Of a DNA stretch of 64,000 nt, positions 12,291 through 25,000 are shown piece after piece (the first letter of the stretch is position 1; each line of letters begins with the position of its first letter). Position numbers and translations under genes: made by a program. Source of the DNA: Apostichopus japonicus (lineage: Eukaryota; Echinodermata; Holothuroidea; Aspidochirotida; Stichopodidae); the NCBI RefSeq assembly GCF_037975245.1, contig NC_092565.1, positions 22,215,499 through 22,279,498 on the forward strand, written 5' to 3'. Under the pieces are notes generated by a model. The model was not told where the DNA came from, did no database searches, and saw only the letters and a list, made by a program, of their open reading frames with translations.

Positions 12291-12778
12291 GTAGCCTTCA
12301 TAATTGCGGCTGAGAGGGTTACTGTGTTCTAGGCCAATAATCTTAGAATCAGTTCATTCACAGTGGACTTCAGACTCTGAACTGAAGTGCTTATTAATAA
12401 CGTTAACTTTGATGACGAAGTGCCCAGACTGAACTCTCTGAGGACAATGTACTCTTTGATAAGAAATAAGCTAGATCCTACATTCTAAATTAACAAAGTA
12501 ATAGTGAAATGATTCTGGTCTCATCAAGTGGAAATATCTTCCACTGTTAATTGTGTAACCGAAAGGTTACTACTAACATACTCAAATAGTGAAACAACCC
12601 CCACCCCACCCGCACCCCCACAAACAAAATGGATGAGAATTGGCATTGTTAAATAATATCATCAAACCATGTCAAAGCTTGAATGAAAGCAAAGTGTAAG
12701 CTATTTGCTAAAGTGCAAGATGCCTGCTTGTTGTATTTAAGCGATTAGAATGTGAGGAGTGTGCTAAAGACTGTGAAC
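12291..12778 (+). other. KIAA0232: Putative 5' UTR part of the KIAA0232 first coding exon
   Basis: A clear acceptor (CTTCTGTTTCCTTTGCAG) ends at 12290. From there to the ATG at 12779 the sequence has stops in the coding frame (TAG at 12746-12748), so it would be untranslated leader. This implies at least one further upstream non-coding exon. A C-rich stretch (about 12597-12620) lies within it. Confidence 0.5.
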
Positions 12779-13072
12779 ATGAAAATGACCTCACCTTCGT
12801 TACCCGCGGTCCAGTCGTGGCTCGGCCAGGAGCTGGAAACGCGAGGTATCGATGCAGTCATCTACACTCGCTACATCCTCAGTATCCTCCAGCAGGATGG
12901 GTATGAGCCTGATGTGGATGGGTTGGACTCGGAGCCGTTTCGATTCCGGAAGCAGAAGCAGACCGGAAGAGTCAACGGGAAGGGTAAGAAACGGAAAGGT
13001 CTCCTTAAAGTGAGTGCTGAAGATCGCAAGAAGATTGCGGTATTGGAATGTTTGCAGTCTGTAACCGAAGAG
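12779..13072 (+). CDS. KIAA0232: KIAA0232 coding exon 1
   Basis: 98 codons ending at donor GAAGAG|GTAAGAA (phase 0). It holds the family N-terminal block and a basic stretch (GKGKKRKGLLK) before the exon end. Confidence 0.92.
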
Positions 13073-16000
13073 GTAAGAATTTATATACCCCCTTTCGTTT
13101 ATATGAAGAAAACATGTTTTTTTGGGGGGGGGGGGCAAACTTTTGCATCCTATCCCTTGTCGTACAAAGCATTTGCTGAGTTGGCCTAATGATGGCTAAT
13201 GATGTGCTGATATGTTGTACACTCATTGGGTGATCACTTAAAGTTATTGTGAAGTTATTGATATAATCTTCTGTTTGGTCATGTAATAAACCGCAGTGAG
13301 CACTACTGTGACATAGGATTTAGCCTTGGATACTGAGATATGGCACGGATCAGATCAAGTTGGTTTATGTCAGTTGTCAATGTTCAGTACACTTCATTGG
13401 CAACCAGGTAAAATAGTTTCTATTAATTCAACAGTAACACTAAAATTCATGTTACACTGCTCCACACAGTTCGCCATTAATTTCAAGGCAAAATGCAAGG
13501 TCTCCACCTCCCAGCATCAGGGGTTGAAATGTCAACACCTACCCTGAATTAGCATGTGTTCAAATGATAATAAATTCTCTGTAACAGTGTTATTTATGCC
13601 CTCTGTTGGTGATATGAGGACAGCTTGCAATCAACTTGTTTGGTTAAAAGTAGTCAAATTTAAGCTGTTTTGTGACTGAAAGTAGTGTGGATGCTCAAAG
13701 TGACATGTTAAGAAAATGAAGAGAAACCAAAGTATTTCATTATAATTATATATATAAATAATGAATATTTTATCCACCTCTGGTGAAAACTGAGGTAAAA
13801 TTCTTGAGTTTCTAAAATCATTGATTTGGTTTACACAACTACTGTACAGTACTGTACGTAGAACCTCCAAAGCTACACTGTGTGTTTCAGGTACATATAA
13901 AGATGATAAAAGATCTCATGGCTAGAACTTAGTATTACAGTACAGTATCAGTGCTACTGTACCTGTATGGAGTTCGACATCTCTCTCCAAATGACCTTTA
14001 TCATCAGTCTCCATCTCACTTAATAAAGTTACAAAATAACTTATTAGTTCTTACCCAACATTCGCCAATTGTTGCAAGCATCTGACACAGAAGACAGGAT
14101 TTTCAAGTCCTCCCATTGGTGTCTTACTGTGACTACATAATATTGTTCATTGGTACCCTGTCTTGAAGTACAGTAATGTCATTTACAAATATTGGTAATT
14201 GGAATGAATACTCAAAAAAGATAGATCTTTGGCAATTTATCTGAACTCTCTACAAAATGTATGTCACCACTCACCAGTAGTTTCTTTCATTTAAGTATGT
14301 AAGTCTAATCTTATACAGTAGAGCTGAAAATGTACTAACAGTACAGTACAGTACTACATACATCTTGTCTTTAGCTCCTGCAATTGGTGTACTGTACATA
14401 CTACATTTCTCAAGAAAATTTTTAAATTGGTTAGGTATCTAGAAATAAGTAAAAAAATTGTTTGCAAGAAAAATTTTGTTTCACAGTATTTTGGAAACAG
14501 TTCTGTCTGAACTATATATTTTGTATATTGTTTAGAAACCAAGAATGAGTACTCGCTTTGGAGAATATTAAAAGCAAGTTTTTTACGTGGCCTTACCATG
14601 GAACTAATTGCATTAAGGTAAAAACTAATAGAAAGTACTACCAGATATGTTCCAAGATAGTATTCTATTTTGCTAAATTAGTATCGCCTGTAAACATACA
14701 GTACCCTGATCACTATTCAAGCTATGTTAGACCATGGAGGTAAAAACACCTCCATGACAAGGAAATTGAATCTGTGTACACTTCCCTGTTACAGCCCCTG
14801 TTACATTCTTCAGAATGGCCAAGTTTTAAGCTTTATAATGATTGTTTACAAGAGAATTTCCCAGAATCTAAAATTGTTTAATGCAGGTACAGGGAGTGTT
14901 GCACAGTACATGTGTTGTAACAGACTAGATGTATTTTTACTCGATTAAGTATTATGTTAAAGTTTCGAAGCATAATTACAGAAAAGTCCAAGAAAATTGC
15001 CAACAGCGACCAATTTTAGTGGAAATTACAGAGGATAAGGAAATCACTGCTAAACTTGGAATTTCCATCCCCATTCCAAGGGGGTTGGGGGGGGGGGATG
15101 AAACGTAAACAAGATACCAGGTTCCTGGTTGGTTGTTAGAAATTAGAGTAGGTTCAGGAGTATCCTAACTATTGGCTCGAAATTTACCAAGGCCCTTGCA
15201 AACTGCAGTACACAGTTAAAGCAGCATTTTGCGTCCTTTTCTATGATTTTTCTCAACCTCACTGATTCCACTTTGCCATAACGACATACATAACTAGCTA
15301 ATCTATTTATATTTTACTTCAAATGGTGGCATAAAAGTCGAAAATTTTGCAACTTTCAACTTTGTTGTTCTCCAAGATATTTTCCGTTGGGAACCCAATA
15401 AACCTCGCCCATAATATGAATATTTAAACACTACGAACGTCATTGACAGATACGTAATATAACACCACGCTTGATTTGTGTACAGTCTATATGCAGTTGT
15501 ACCAGGGAGTTGCATAACAACTCCCTGGTACAACCAACGCGAAGTCTTGAATCTATTTTTAGCAACGGCTCATAACTAAACCTGCATCTCTGATTGGTTG
15601 AATTCAAACTAGTGGGTTTGGCGGAATTGTATACGATTAATTTTAACTGTGAAATTTGTCGAGGACACTCTTCTCATTTATCGACATAAATCGTTAATTA
15701 CTCGCTAATTAACGCTCTTGGCAGGGTGAAACTTGGATGGTATCTTAGATTGCTGTTTTATGATTGATACATGTAAAAAAATCGATGCACATGTTAAAAA
15801 AGTGGAAAAAAGCGACCCAACGCAAAATGCTGCTTTAAAGTCCAAGGTGAACTTTATTATCACAGTTGTAGAGAAGTGCAAGTTGCAGGAACATTGTGCA
15901 ACTAGTTTGACCCTTTGACTGGAAAGTAGAGTGTTTATAGTTTCACTGACCTAGAATCTCTGCAGGGAAAAAGATCAAGGCTACAGATCTCTCTGTTTTC

Positions 16001-19000
16001 TTAATAATGCCTGGCTTTTGATAACAAAGTATGTGTACTTCAGGTGACCTTGGAGAATACCCATCAATGCTGCCAAAACAACCAGAATGCAAAATGCATT
16101 GAGGTTACGATGACTTCAATGCACTAGACTTCTGCTTGTTAGTATAACCAGAACTAGCTGTTACAATAACACTATGGCATGCTAACACAGGTCAGTCTAC
16201 TTTACGTGGTTATACACACCTCCATCAAAAGCAATAGGGTTCTTGTACTCAATGTTATGAATCCACACACCAAGTATTACAAAACCAAACCAAATCTCTA
16301 ATAACTTCACACATTAGGGTTGCAGAGGAGTCCACTTATGGACAAGTTAGATTGGAATATGCCCACGAAACTTCAAAGAATCAACTTGAAAGAAGCTAAT
16401 ACAGGTCACTGGAGGTCAACCTGAGGTCAAAGGTCACCCAAATGCAGTTCGACTATTGTATTACAATAGCGTAGCTCTCAACCCTGTGTCCCTGTCAGTG
16501 GTAGTTTCACGAGTTATCAAGAAAAAACACATTTTGACCCATAAATGACCTTTGGTGACCTTGGATCACATCACGGTTATTTTGGAAAATGTGTCCCTAC
16601 TTCATTCACAACTTGTCCTAATATAAAAGCCATGTCAGACTTCGTGACTAGAAGTTGTTGCAAAAATTAGCATAAGTTGGGAGTTTTTGGCACTTAATCA
16701 ACCTTGAATGACCTAATGGTTTTTATCAAAAATGTTCCTCTTGATGATGTGCACTCTGTCCTAAAATCCCAACCTTGATGGACATTTGGTTCTCACGTTA
16801 TTGCAAAAATAATAGTTTTTGACCCCTAATTGACCTTTGTTGACCTTGGATCATATTACCGTTATGTTTTGAAACGATCCCTTACCCCATTCACAACTAG
16901 TCCCAAAATATCAACCATGTCGGACCCTGTCAATGGTAGTTTCACAAGTTATTGAGAAAAAAAAACACATTTTGACCCATAAATGACCTTTGGTGACCTT
17001 GGATCACATCACGGTTATTTTGGAAAATGCGTCCCTACTCCATTCACAACTCGTCCTAATATACCAGCCATGTCAGACTTCGTGACTAGAAGTTGTTGCA
17101 AAAATTAGCATAAGTTGGGAGTTTTTTGCACATACTCAACCTTGAATGACCTAATGGTTTTTATCAAAAATGTTCCCCTTGATGATGTGCACTCTGTCCT
17201 AAAATCCCATCCTTGATGGACATTTGGTTCTCACGTTATTGCAAAAATACTAGTTTTTGACCCCTAATTGACCTTTGTTGACCTTGGATCATATTACCGT
17301 TATGTTTTGAAACGATTCTTTACCCCATTCACAACTAGTCCCAAAATATCAACCATGTCGGACCCTGTCAGTGGTAGTTTCACAAGTTATTGAGGGAAAA
17401 AAACACATTTTGACCCATAAATGACCTTTGGTGACCTTGGATCACATCACGGTTATTTTGGAAAATGTGTCCCTACTCCATTCACAACTTGTCCTAATAT
17501 ACCAGCCATGTCAGACTTTGTAACTAGAAGTTGTTGCAAAAATTAGCATAAGCTGGCAGTTTTTTGCACATAATCAACCTTGAATGACCTTGGATGACCT
17601 GATGGTTTTTATCAAAAATGTTCCTCTTGATGAGGTGCACTCTGTCCTAAAATTTGTTTGGCCTACAATGTACACACATAATGTTATTGATAGAAATGTA
17701 TCAAAACCAATCTTTGGCCCCTCATAACTTGAGAACTGGGTGTCCGATTGAAGCGGGAGTTGGTTTCCTATATTCAACACAAAAAGCTCTATCATATGTC
17801 AACAAATTTTTAAACTTATCTTTGTTCTGTTTTGTTTTGCCCCGTATCTCCTAAAATGAGCATATTTTTTAAGATTTGACCTTTGACCTTTTGACCTCGC
17901 TGTCAGATGTAGTTTGACACGCTGATTCCAAAAAGCAACATGACAAGTCTGTGCGACCATCCTAACTGTACTTATTAAAAAACAAAAACATTGACCTCTG
18001 ATAACTTCGCACACGAAGGTCGCACAGGGGTCAACTATGGACCATTTTGATCGGAATGTACCTTTGAGATCCGATTATGGCCACGAAAATTCAAATAACC
18101 CAAAAAACTGATAAAGGTCACCGGAGGTCAACCTGAGGTCAAAGGTCACCTAGATGCGGGTCGACTCCCTGATTACAATAGTGTAACTCCCAACCTTCAC
18201 GGACATTTGGTTTTCAAGTTATTGCAAAAATACTAGTTTTTGACCCCTGATTGACCTTTGTTGACCTTGGATCACATGACCGTTATGTTTTGAAATGATC
18301 CCTCACCCCATTCACAACTGGTCCCAAAATATCAACCATGTCGGATCCTGTCAATGGGAGATATTGCTTGTTTTAATATTTTGGTTTTTGGCCTCTAACT
18401 GACCTTTGGTGACCTTCACAGGCAACACAAAAAATAGGGCACATCTACTCAATGTGGTACTCATATACACCAAATGTTAGATTGGTCCAAGCTTCCCTAC
18501 TTGAGATACCGTGTTTACAAGCCAGGCGTCACACACACACACATACATACATACATACACACATACACACACTCTCCGCCTGCATGAATGCATAGGTTAC
18601 GATTTCATCGAAACCAAAAATTATCACTTGAAACTGGACTGGACTTCAAAGTGTATGCTCTAAAGGTTCCATGTATGTATGTATTAGCAACTATACTTCG
18701 TGTGCATTTTTTATGCACTGTGGAATTTTGTCAGCACTGCGTGGGCTGCAACCCCACCCAACCCCCAGCTTATATCCCACTTCCTGGAGACCACCAACTT
18801 TCTCCACGTTCCGAATGGTATTGGTGGCATTGGAACAGTAGATAGATCAGAAGTTTGCAATTTGTTTTCCAATGATGACTAATGAAAAATTTTCATTTTG
18901 GAGCCAAGGTACAGACAACCAAAAATGTCAGCACATCTAAACTGAGTGATTTGCGGTGTTGGCCGGAAACATACAGTAAGAAGGGTCTTCATGTATTCTA

Positions 19001-22000
19001 GTGATCCAGGATCATGGCACAATTTTTGTGCGGGTGATATTGAAATCTTTCACGGTTGAATGGGGAAGCAGTTTTGAAGGGTACATTAAGCTTTAAATAT
19101 ATTTAATATATTACTCAACAAAGAATTAAAATTAGGGACATAGAGAAAATTCTCTTCTTAAGTCTTCTCATGGTGCAATATGTGCTGAAGGATTTTTTTT
19201 GTTCTTTTGTGCCAATACCATCCATAGCTTCAGTAGGATCTAGTGTGACCCTGAACCTTTGGTATTATAGATCAGTACTGTAATAAGTGTATTGCAATGT
19301 GGCAATACATGATAAGTTACAGTCCAGAGTCCTGCGGTAACAACATACATACATGTATTAAAACAGGTGAGTCATTCTCAGACTGTGAAACTGATCATTT
19401 CCTTGGATGAGTTCTGTGTTTTCTTTTCCTGTTTCATCTGCTCTGAGTCGATCAAAAACTTGATTTTGAAAGTTTTTGTATAGTTTTTTTTGTTTGTACT
19501 GTACATGAATGTCACTACTGCTTCATTACAATCTGCATACATGTACTATTACGGTGGTTGTTTACATCATAAAACGGTATGTAATGTTTGGTACTTTTGA
19601 AGAAAAAGTCGCAAAGGAAAGAACCTGGGCACGAAAACCAAACTACACAATGACTGATCCGCTCTCATTCCCAGTCCCCTTGCATCGGGACTGTGACTGT
19701 GTGACCATCATCGGGTGTGCATCACCATTCCCCTCGAAAGGGAACAGATACTACACATGATCTTAGCCAAAAGGCTGAGAAACAGTATGTGCTGTATGGT
19801 AACCAGGTTCCACTTCTCATCAGATTCACTCATTTAATGTGCAGTATAGGGCTAATGAAGGCTGTAATAAATTACAGTTTCTCAGTAAAAACTGTGTCAG
19901 TCTGTAAGTGTTTGAACAATACATGTCTTACATTTTGTTGCCTACTACAGAGAAGACAAGACAAGAATAGGATTTAGTGCCCCTGACCTGACCATACAGC
20001 TTGTTTGAGCTTAATCCTATTACCTTAGAAGTTACTACATATGGTCCTATTCAGTTACTTTGGCTTTTGCAAGTTCAAACCTCTGAAGTGTGACATTTCA
20101 CTGCACACTTCCTTGTTGTGGAGAATGGTTTTAGGTCAGGAGATTACGCCAGAACTACTGTATTGCACACCTGATGCTCGACAACTAAAGCAAATCTAAG
20201 TAAGTAAAGATAAGCAGATCATCATCTTTCCCACTGCTAACAACAAAGAAAGCTTTCTTTTCCTTAGTAATCCTCCTATAAATTCTTGTATTTAACAACT
20301 TAAAGTCCTTGTAGTTGTATGGTAATTTTTTTCTTTTTGGCCTAACTCTAAAAAAGGGAAGGCCTTACTATGTGGAGGATATAAAGTTGAATATTTGGGG
20401 TTATAATCAGTTTTAACATTTTTGACAGACCTGTGTTAAGGAATATACCATGACAATTTACTATCATTAAAAACCAGCAACTTTTCTCAATATTGATAAC
20501 AGAGTATATACCAACTTCAGGCTACAGATATGATTGCTGTCATTCAGTTATTATTGCACAGAACAACTACATCACAGCAGCACATACCTGCATTTATATT
20601 GACAGTACAGTACTAAAACTATCATATCAAATTGCATTTGGAGTTTTGACTTACCTGTACACATCAAGGAGGGTATAAGATGCAACAACATAATTTGTGT
20701 AAAGCAATACTTGTTTGTTATCATTCATGCTAACAATTTTACCTCACAAAGCTGATCCTAAAGTTGGGAGTGAACTAGTCTGATTCCAAATTTATCCAAG
20801 GAATTTAGTATTAAAACATACAAATTTCTGAGCCTTCAACACTACTACACAAATATTTGAACACCAAATTAATCCCAGAGTACAGTATGTTATGCTATTA
20901 AGTCATGCTTATTATAAACTAAACTGTTAAAGTAGAACTTTTCATTTTCCAGAAAAAGTAATGTATGATTTAGCCTTTGGGGATCACCACATACATTGGA
21001 TGTTATATGAATTTGAGCTTCATTGTACTGTAGCAAAGAATGATGCTACATACTGTAAAGAATTGGAAAGTCAATCCACAGAAATTTGAATTTTTAATAA
21101 AATAGTAAGTTTGCGACATGTATGTAAAAATCTTCTATATACATCTTTGCACAAGTTGTATAGCGATGTGATGATATCGCATAGCATTTATCGATGATAT
21201 ACTGGATATTCCCTGATACTAGTTTCGCATCCATGGGGAACTTCTTTGATAAAAAATAATGAACAGTGCAAGTACTGTATGTCCTTACAACTGATAACAA
21301 ACTACATAATCCACATTGTAAACAGAACCTCAGACAAGGTTTGGAGTGGAAATGTATGATTTTGTATGTGAAACCTATTATTTCCTACAAAACAGTGGAA
21401 ATCATGAGCCTAGGGGATGGGTGGGAAGGGGTGAAGTCTATTCAGAGGCTTTACAATTTGTTAAGTCTGTTTTCTGGACATCACTGGTACCATTGGTCAG
21501 GACAGGGTATTCAAATCAGTTGGGACCTTACCATACACTTACTCCAGAGTTTACAGGATCTGAAATTTCTCTGTTGACACCAAACGGCATATTGTACAGT
21601 AGCTTAGGAAATTATAAACTGTACAGACCAGTGCTTAGCAACTGCCTATTTCACAAAACAATTAAATAAGCAATGCACAAAATAATCAGACAATTATTAA
21701 TTTAACAGTTTACCATGCCACACAGTACAGTATACGTACTGTGTAGGCAGTTGTCTGACATGCCAGCAATGACAAAAAACTAGAGACAATTAAGGCTGAA
21801 TTTCTGATCTAAGTTGAATTATTTCTTTAAAAACAAACATTGTCAGAGTTTAAACATTATGCAAATAACTAAATCAATTGGTCAGTGAATGTGAATTTAT
21901 CCTTGCAACAATCAGAAATTTGTTCCACCATGAAAAATGAACAATTTTGCAGAAAAGTTTTCAAAGAAATACTGGTGAATCACAAGAGGGTCCCGGGAGG

Positions 22001-25000
22001 AGGGGGAGAGAAAGGGGAAGAAAGGAGGGGGGCGGGGGCTCACCATGCCTTCTATCTGGCACAGTGTTGTCTGTATTAATTGTGTACTGATTCGTCATCC
22101 ATGGCTAGAGCGTCATTCGCTGACGTAACTTTCATCAGTTTATTGAAATCAGATGACATATTCTCTCCTGGCAACTTGATCCCCTGTGGCAAGACTTTTC
22201 TGTCTACCAGAAGGTTCTGATGCCCTGACTGTACTGCACATGTATAGGACATAGATGAAATTCTTTTCCACCATCCTCTTTCTCTGACTGGAAGGTATGC
22301 CAAAAATTCTCGCCTACACTCAATAGGGCCTCTCCCATAAAGACACCAAGTGTTAGTTGTACATGACAAGCTACACAGTTCTGTGCATGCAGGCACGGTG
22401 TGGCTTGGCTCAGAGCCTGGCCGTCCCAGGTCGGGTTTTACTGGTTGAATCCCGGCAGCGGCGACGTCATTTACCTTCTATGTAAACAGTTTCTAAACAA
22501 CAAACGTAAAAGAAATGTGCTCTGCCAGGCTGAGCAAGCTAGTGACGCTCAAAAGCAACTCCTAGTCAAAATATTCTCTATTCAATATGGACTCTACACG
22601 GACTAGTTTCCAGCGGGATGGGAGACCGAAGTCGGTAGGTATCATTTTCATCTTCAACAGGGTGAATTCCTCAATTGCATTTGCTCTTACTGTAGTCACT
22701 TAAATTGAGAATTTTTCTCTTTTTGCGTCACTGCAACATCAAGGTGCAGTGGTGTTGTTTGTGTACACTGATCACTTACAATAATGCACTGAAGTACCAA
22801 TATGTAAACTTACATCACACATTAATGTTAGCAAAGACAAACAGCAATGGGACTAATGTTTTATTCGATCATTCAAAGTAAGTTATGGATTGCAGTTTTT
22901 AAATGCCACACTGACAAGGAAAAAGGATTTGAAGTTTCAGAGATCAAAGGTTTAATCAGGCAGAGTTCTTTTTTTCCTCAAATAAATGTACTGTTTTTAG
23001 AGACTCTTTATGATGGAAAGACTTGATACAGTTTTATTATATTTTGTTATGACATTGTGATGAGTTCTGTCATGTGTATTATCATCTAGTTATTTTCATA
23101 TGAACAGGACTTATACAATGCCTAAAGCCTGCATAAATTTGTTATGTATGCCCCTGTGCTGTGTAGATGGTGTGTCTTGATTATAAAGGCTGATCTGCCT
23201 TTTGTGTTTAGAAATCCAGCAATAAAGAAGACATCTCACCCACTCTCCTGGGTCAGCCACACACTGTCAGATCGATATTCATGAATTTATCTTAAGTTTA
23301 GACATTAGCTCAAGTCCTAGTTGAGAGATCAGACATCATAGTCAGACTCAGAGATGGAGTGGAGGCAGGGGGGGGGGGTTGATTGTGAATGTTGGTAGTA
23401 AAAAATTTCTATCTAAGAAAAGACTACATTTTTACTACACAGCAGCAATTGTGTTCAGATCGAGAAATTATGGGGTGAATACTGAACTTTCAGAAATAAG
23501 GTTTCCTAGATTTATTTATTTTTATTTTTTTATGTCCTTCTTCTTTCTTGGGTGTTTCAATGCAAATCTTTATCAAAGGAAGCATCTGCACAATACAATA
23601 AGTACTGTGCAATATCAAGTCATTGCTTGTGGTGCGTCATAGGTCACTGAGGTCAGCCATTTCCCTCTATCTGTTAGGATAATGTTAATAGGGTAGTGAC
23701 TCTGGATTTGCCTTGTTTAACAAATATGTGAAGTCCTGTTCTAGTGTTGGATATGTTCCTGACACAGCAGTGAATAGATACGTGCGTAATGTTGAAGTCC
23801 AGTGTGTATGTTTACTTCCCCTTGTGCATCAGTATTTATTACATACTGTACTTGAGTAAGCACTGCATGTATTATGCAGTACCAATATATAAATCCCAGG
23901 ATCTCCATAAAGATTGTCTGTAAAAATGTCAATTATGATGAGTGCTCACAAGACACATGGGATAATTTTAAGAGTTATGAGCGCTCACCATATATCTTTA
24001 AGAGTTAATACAGAGGTAGCCATACTTAGTGGTATATCAACATGTGACTGTGTGGTGCACTTCATATGTTCAACAGTATCAATTCCTACAACAACAAAAA
24101 AGGAGAGGTTGGAGGAGGAGGAGGGGGGGAGGAGGAGGAGGGGGGGAGAGGCAAAGTCTGTGGCCTACGAAATATCAAGAAGTAACAATTGGTCTGTCTA
24201 ACTTCATAGCCGTCTCTGTTGCTATGATATGAAATATTCAGATTTAATCTGTTATTGGGAAAGATACATATATTGCGTTATTGCACACTACTTACTGATG
24301 TCACACATACTGTACATGTACAGTATGGACTTAACATTTAAAACTACTGTTTTTCATATAAATGTCTTATCTGATGACATTATGGTGTTTTTCGTAAACT
24401 GATGCCATCATTTAAATGTAGATGAAGTTATTTTGCCTACCCATCATTCCCAATTCAATTTTGGAGGAGGAAAAAAAAAGGATTTGGTATAATTTATGAT
24501 TTTTTATGAATTTTTTTACACAATACGTTGTAAAATACTTATTACTATTAAAAGTATCCCGCTGATGTCTGCAACCAGAGTATCCCTCTCAATGTCATGA
24601 TGGTCAATCTTTATAACAGTAAAATTCAGTATATTGTACCAGTGACTGACTGCCTTTAGGTGTTACAACAGGATTAATATTATATTTAGGTGACCATAAA
24701 AGCACACAAAAATTAAGCTACAGTATGCAAACTCACTCAATTTCAATCAGTGATATAGTGTACAGTAACATCACAGACGTGTACTGTACATTGTATGCTT
24801 TAGCTTGACTAGAAATTCTACATGTAAAAGCCTTGAACTTAAATGAACAACTTCCTTGTTAAATTAAAGTGACAATGGATTAGATGACTAATCTACAGAA
24901 TGGAGTCTTCATGCAAACTTGAAAAAAATTGTAGAATGATTCATTTTACTAAAGAAATGATCCCAAACTGGTCCTTGTGAAAAGTTTAATCTGTATTTTT

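Noticed and set aside
22076-22396. 106-codon minus-strand frame in KIAA0232 intron 1
   Set aside because: Its composition is protein-like, but I recognise no family and see no partner exon; several chance frames in the window are as long.
22399-22475. tRNA gene
   Set aside because: The two box-like words are there, but acceptor and anticodon stems cannot be paired.
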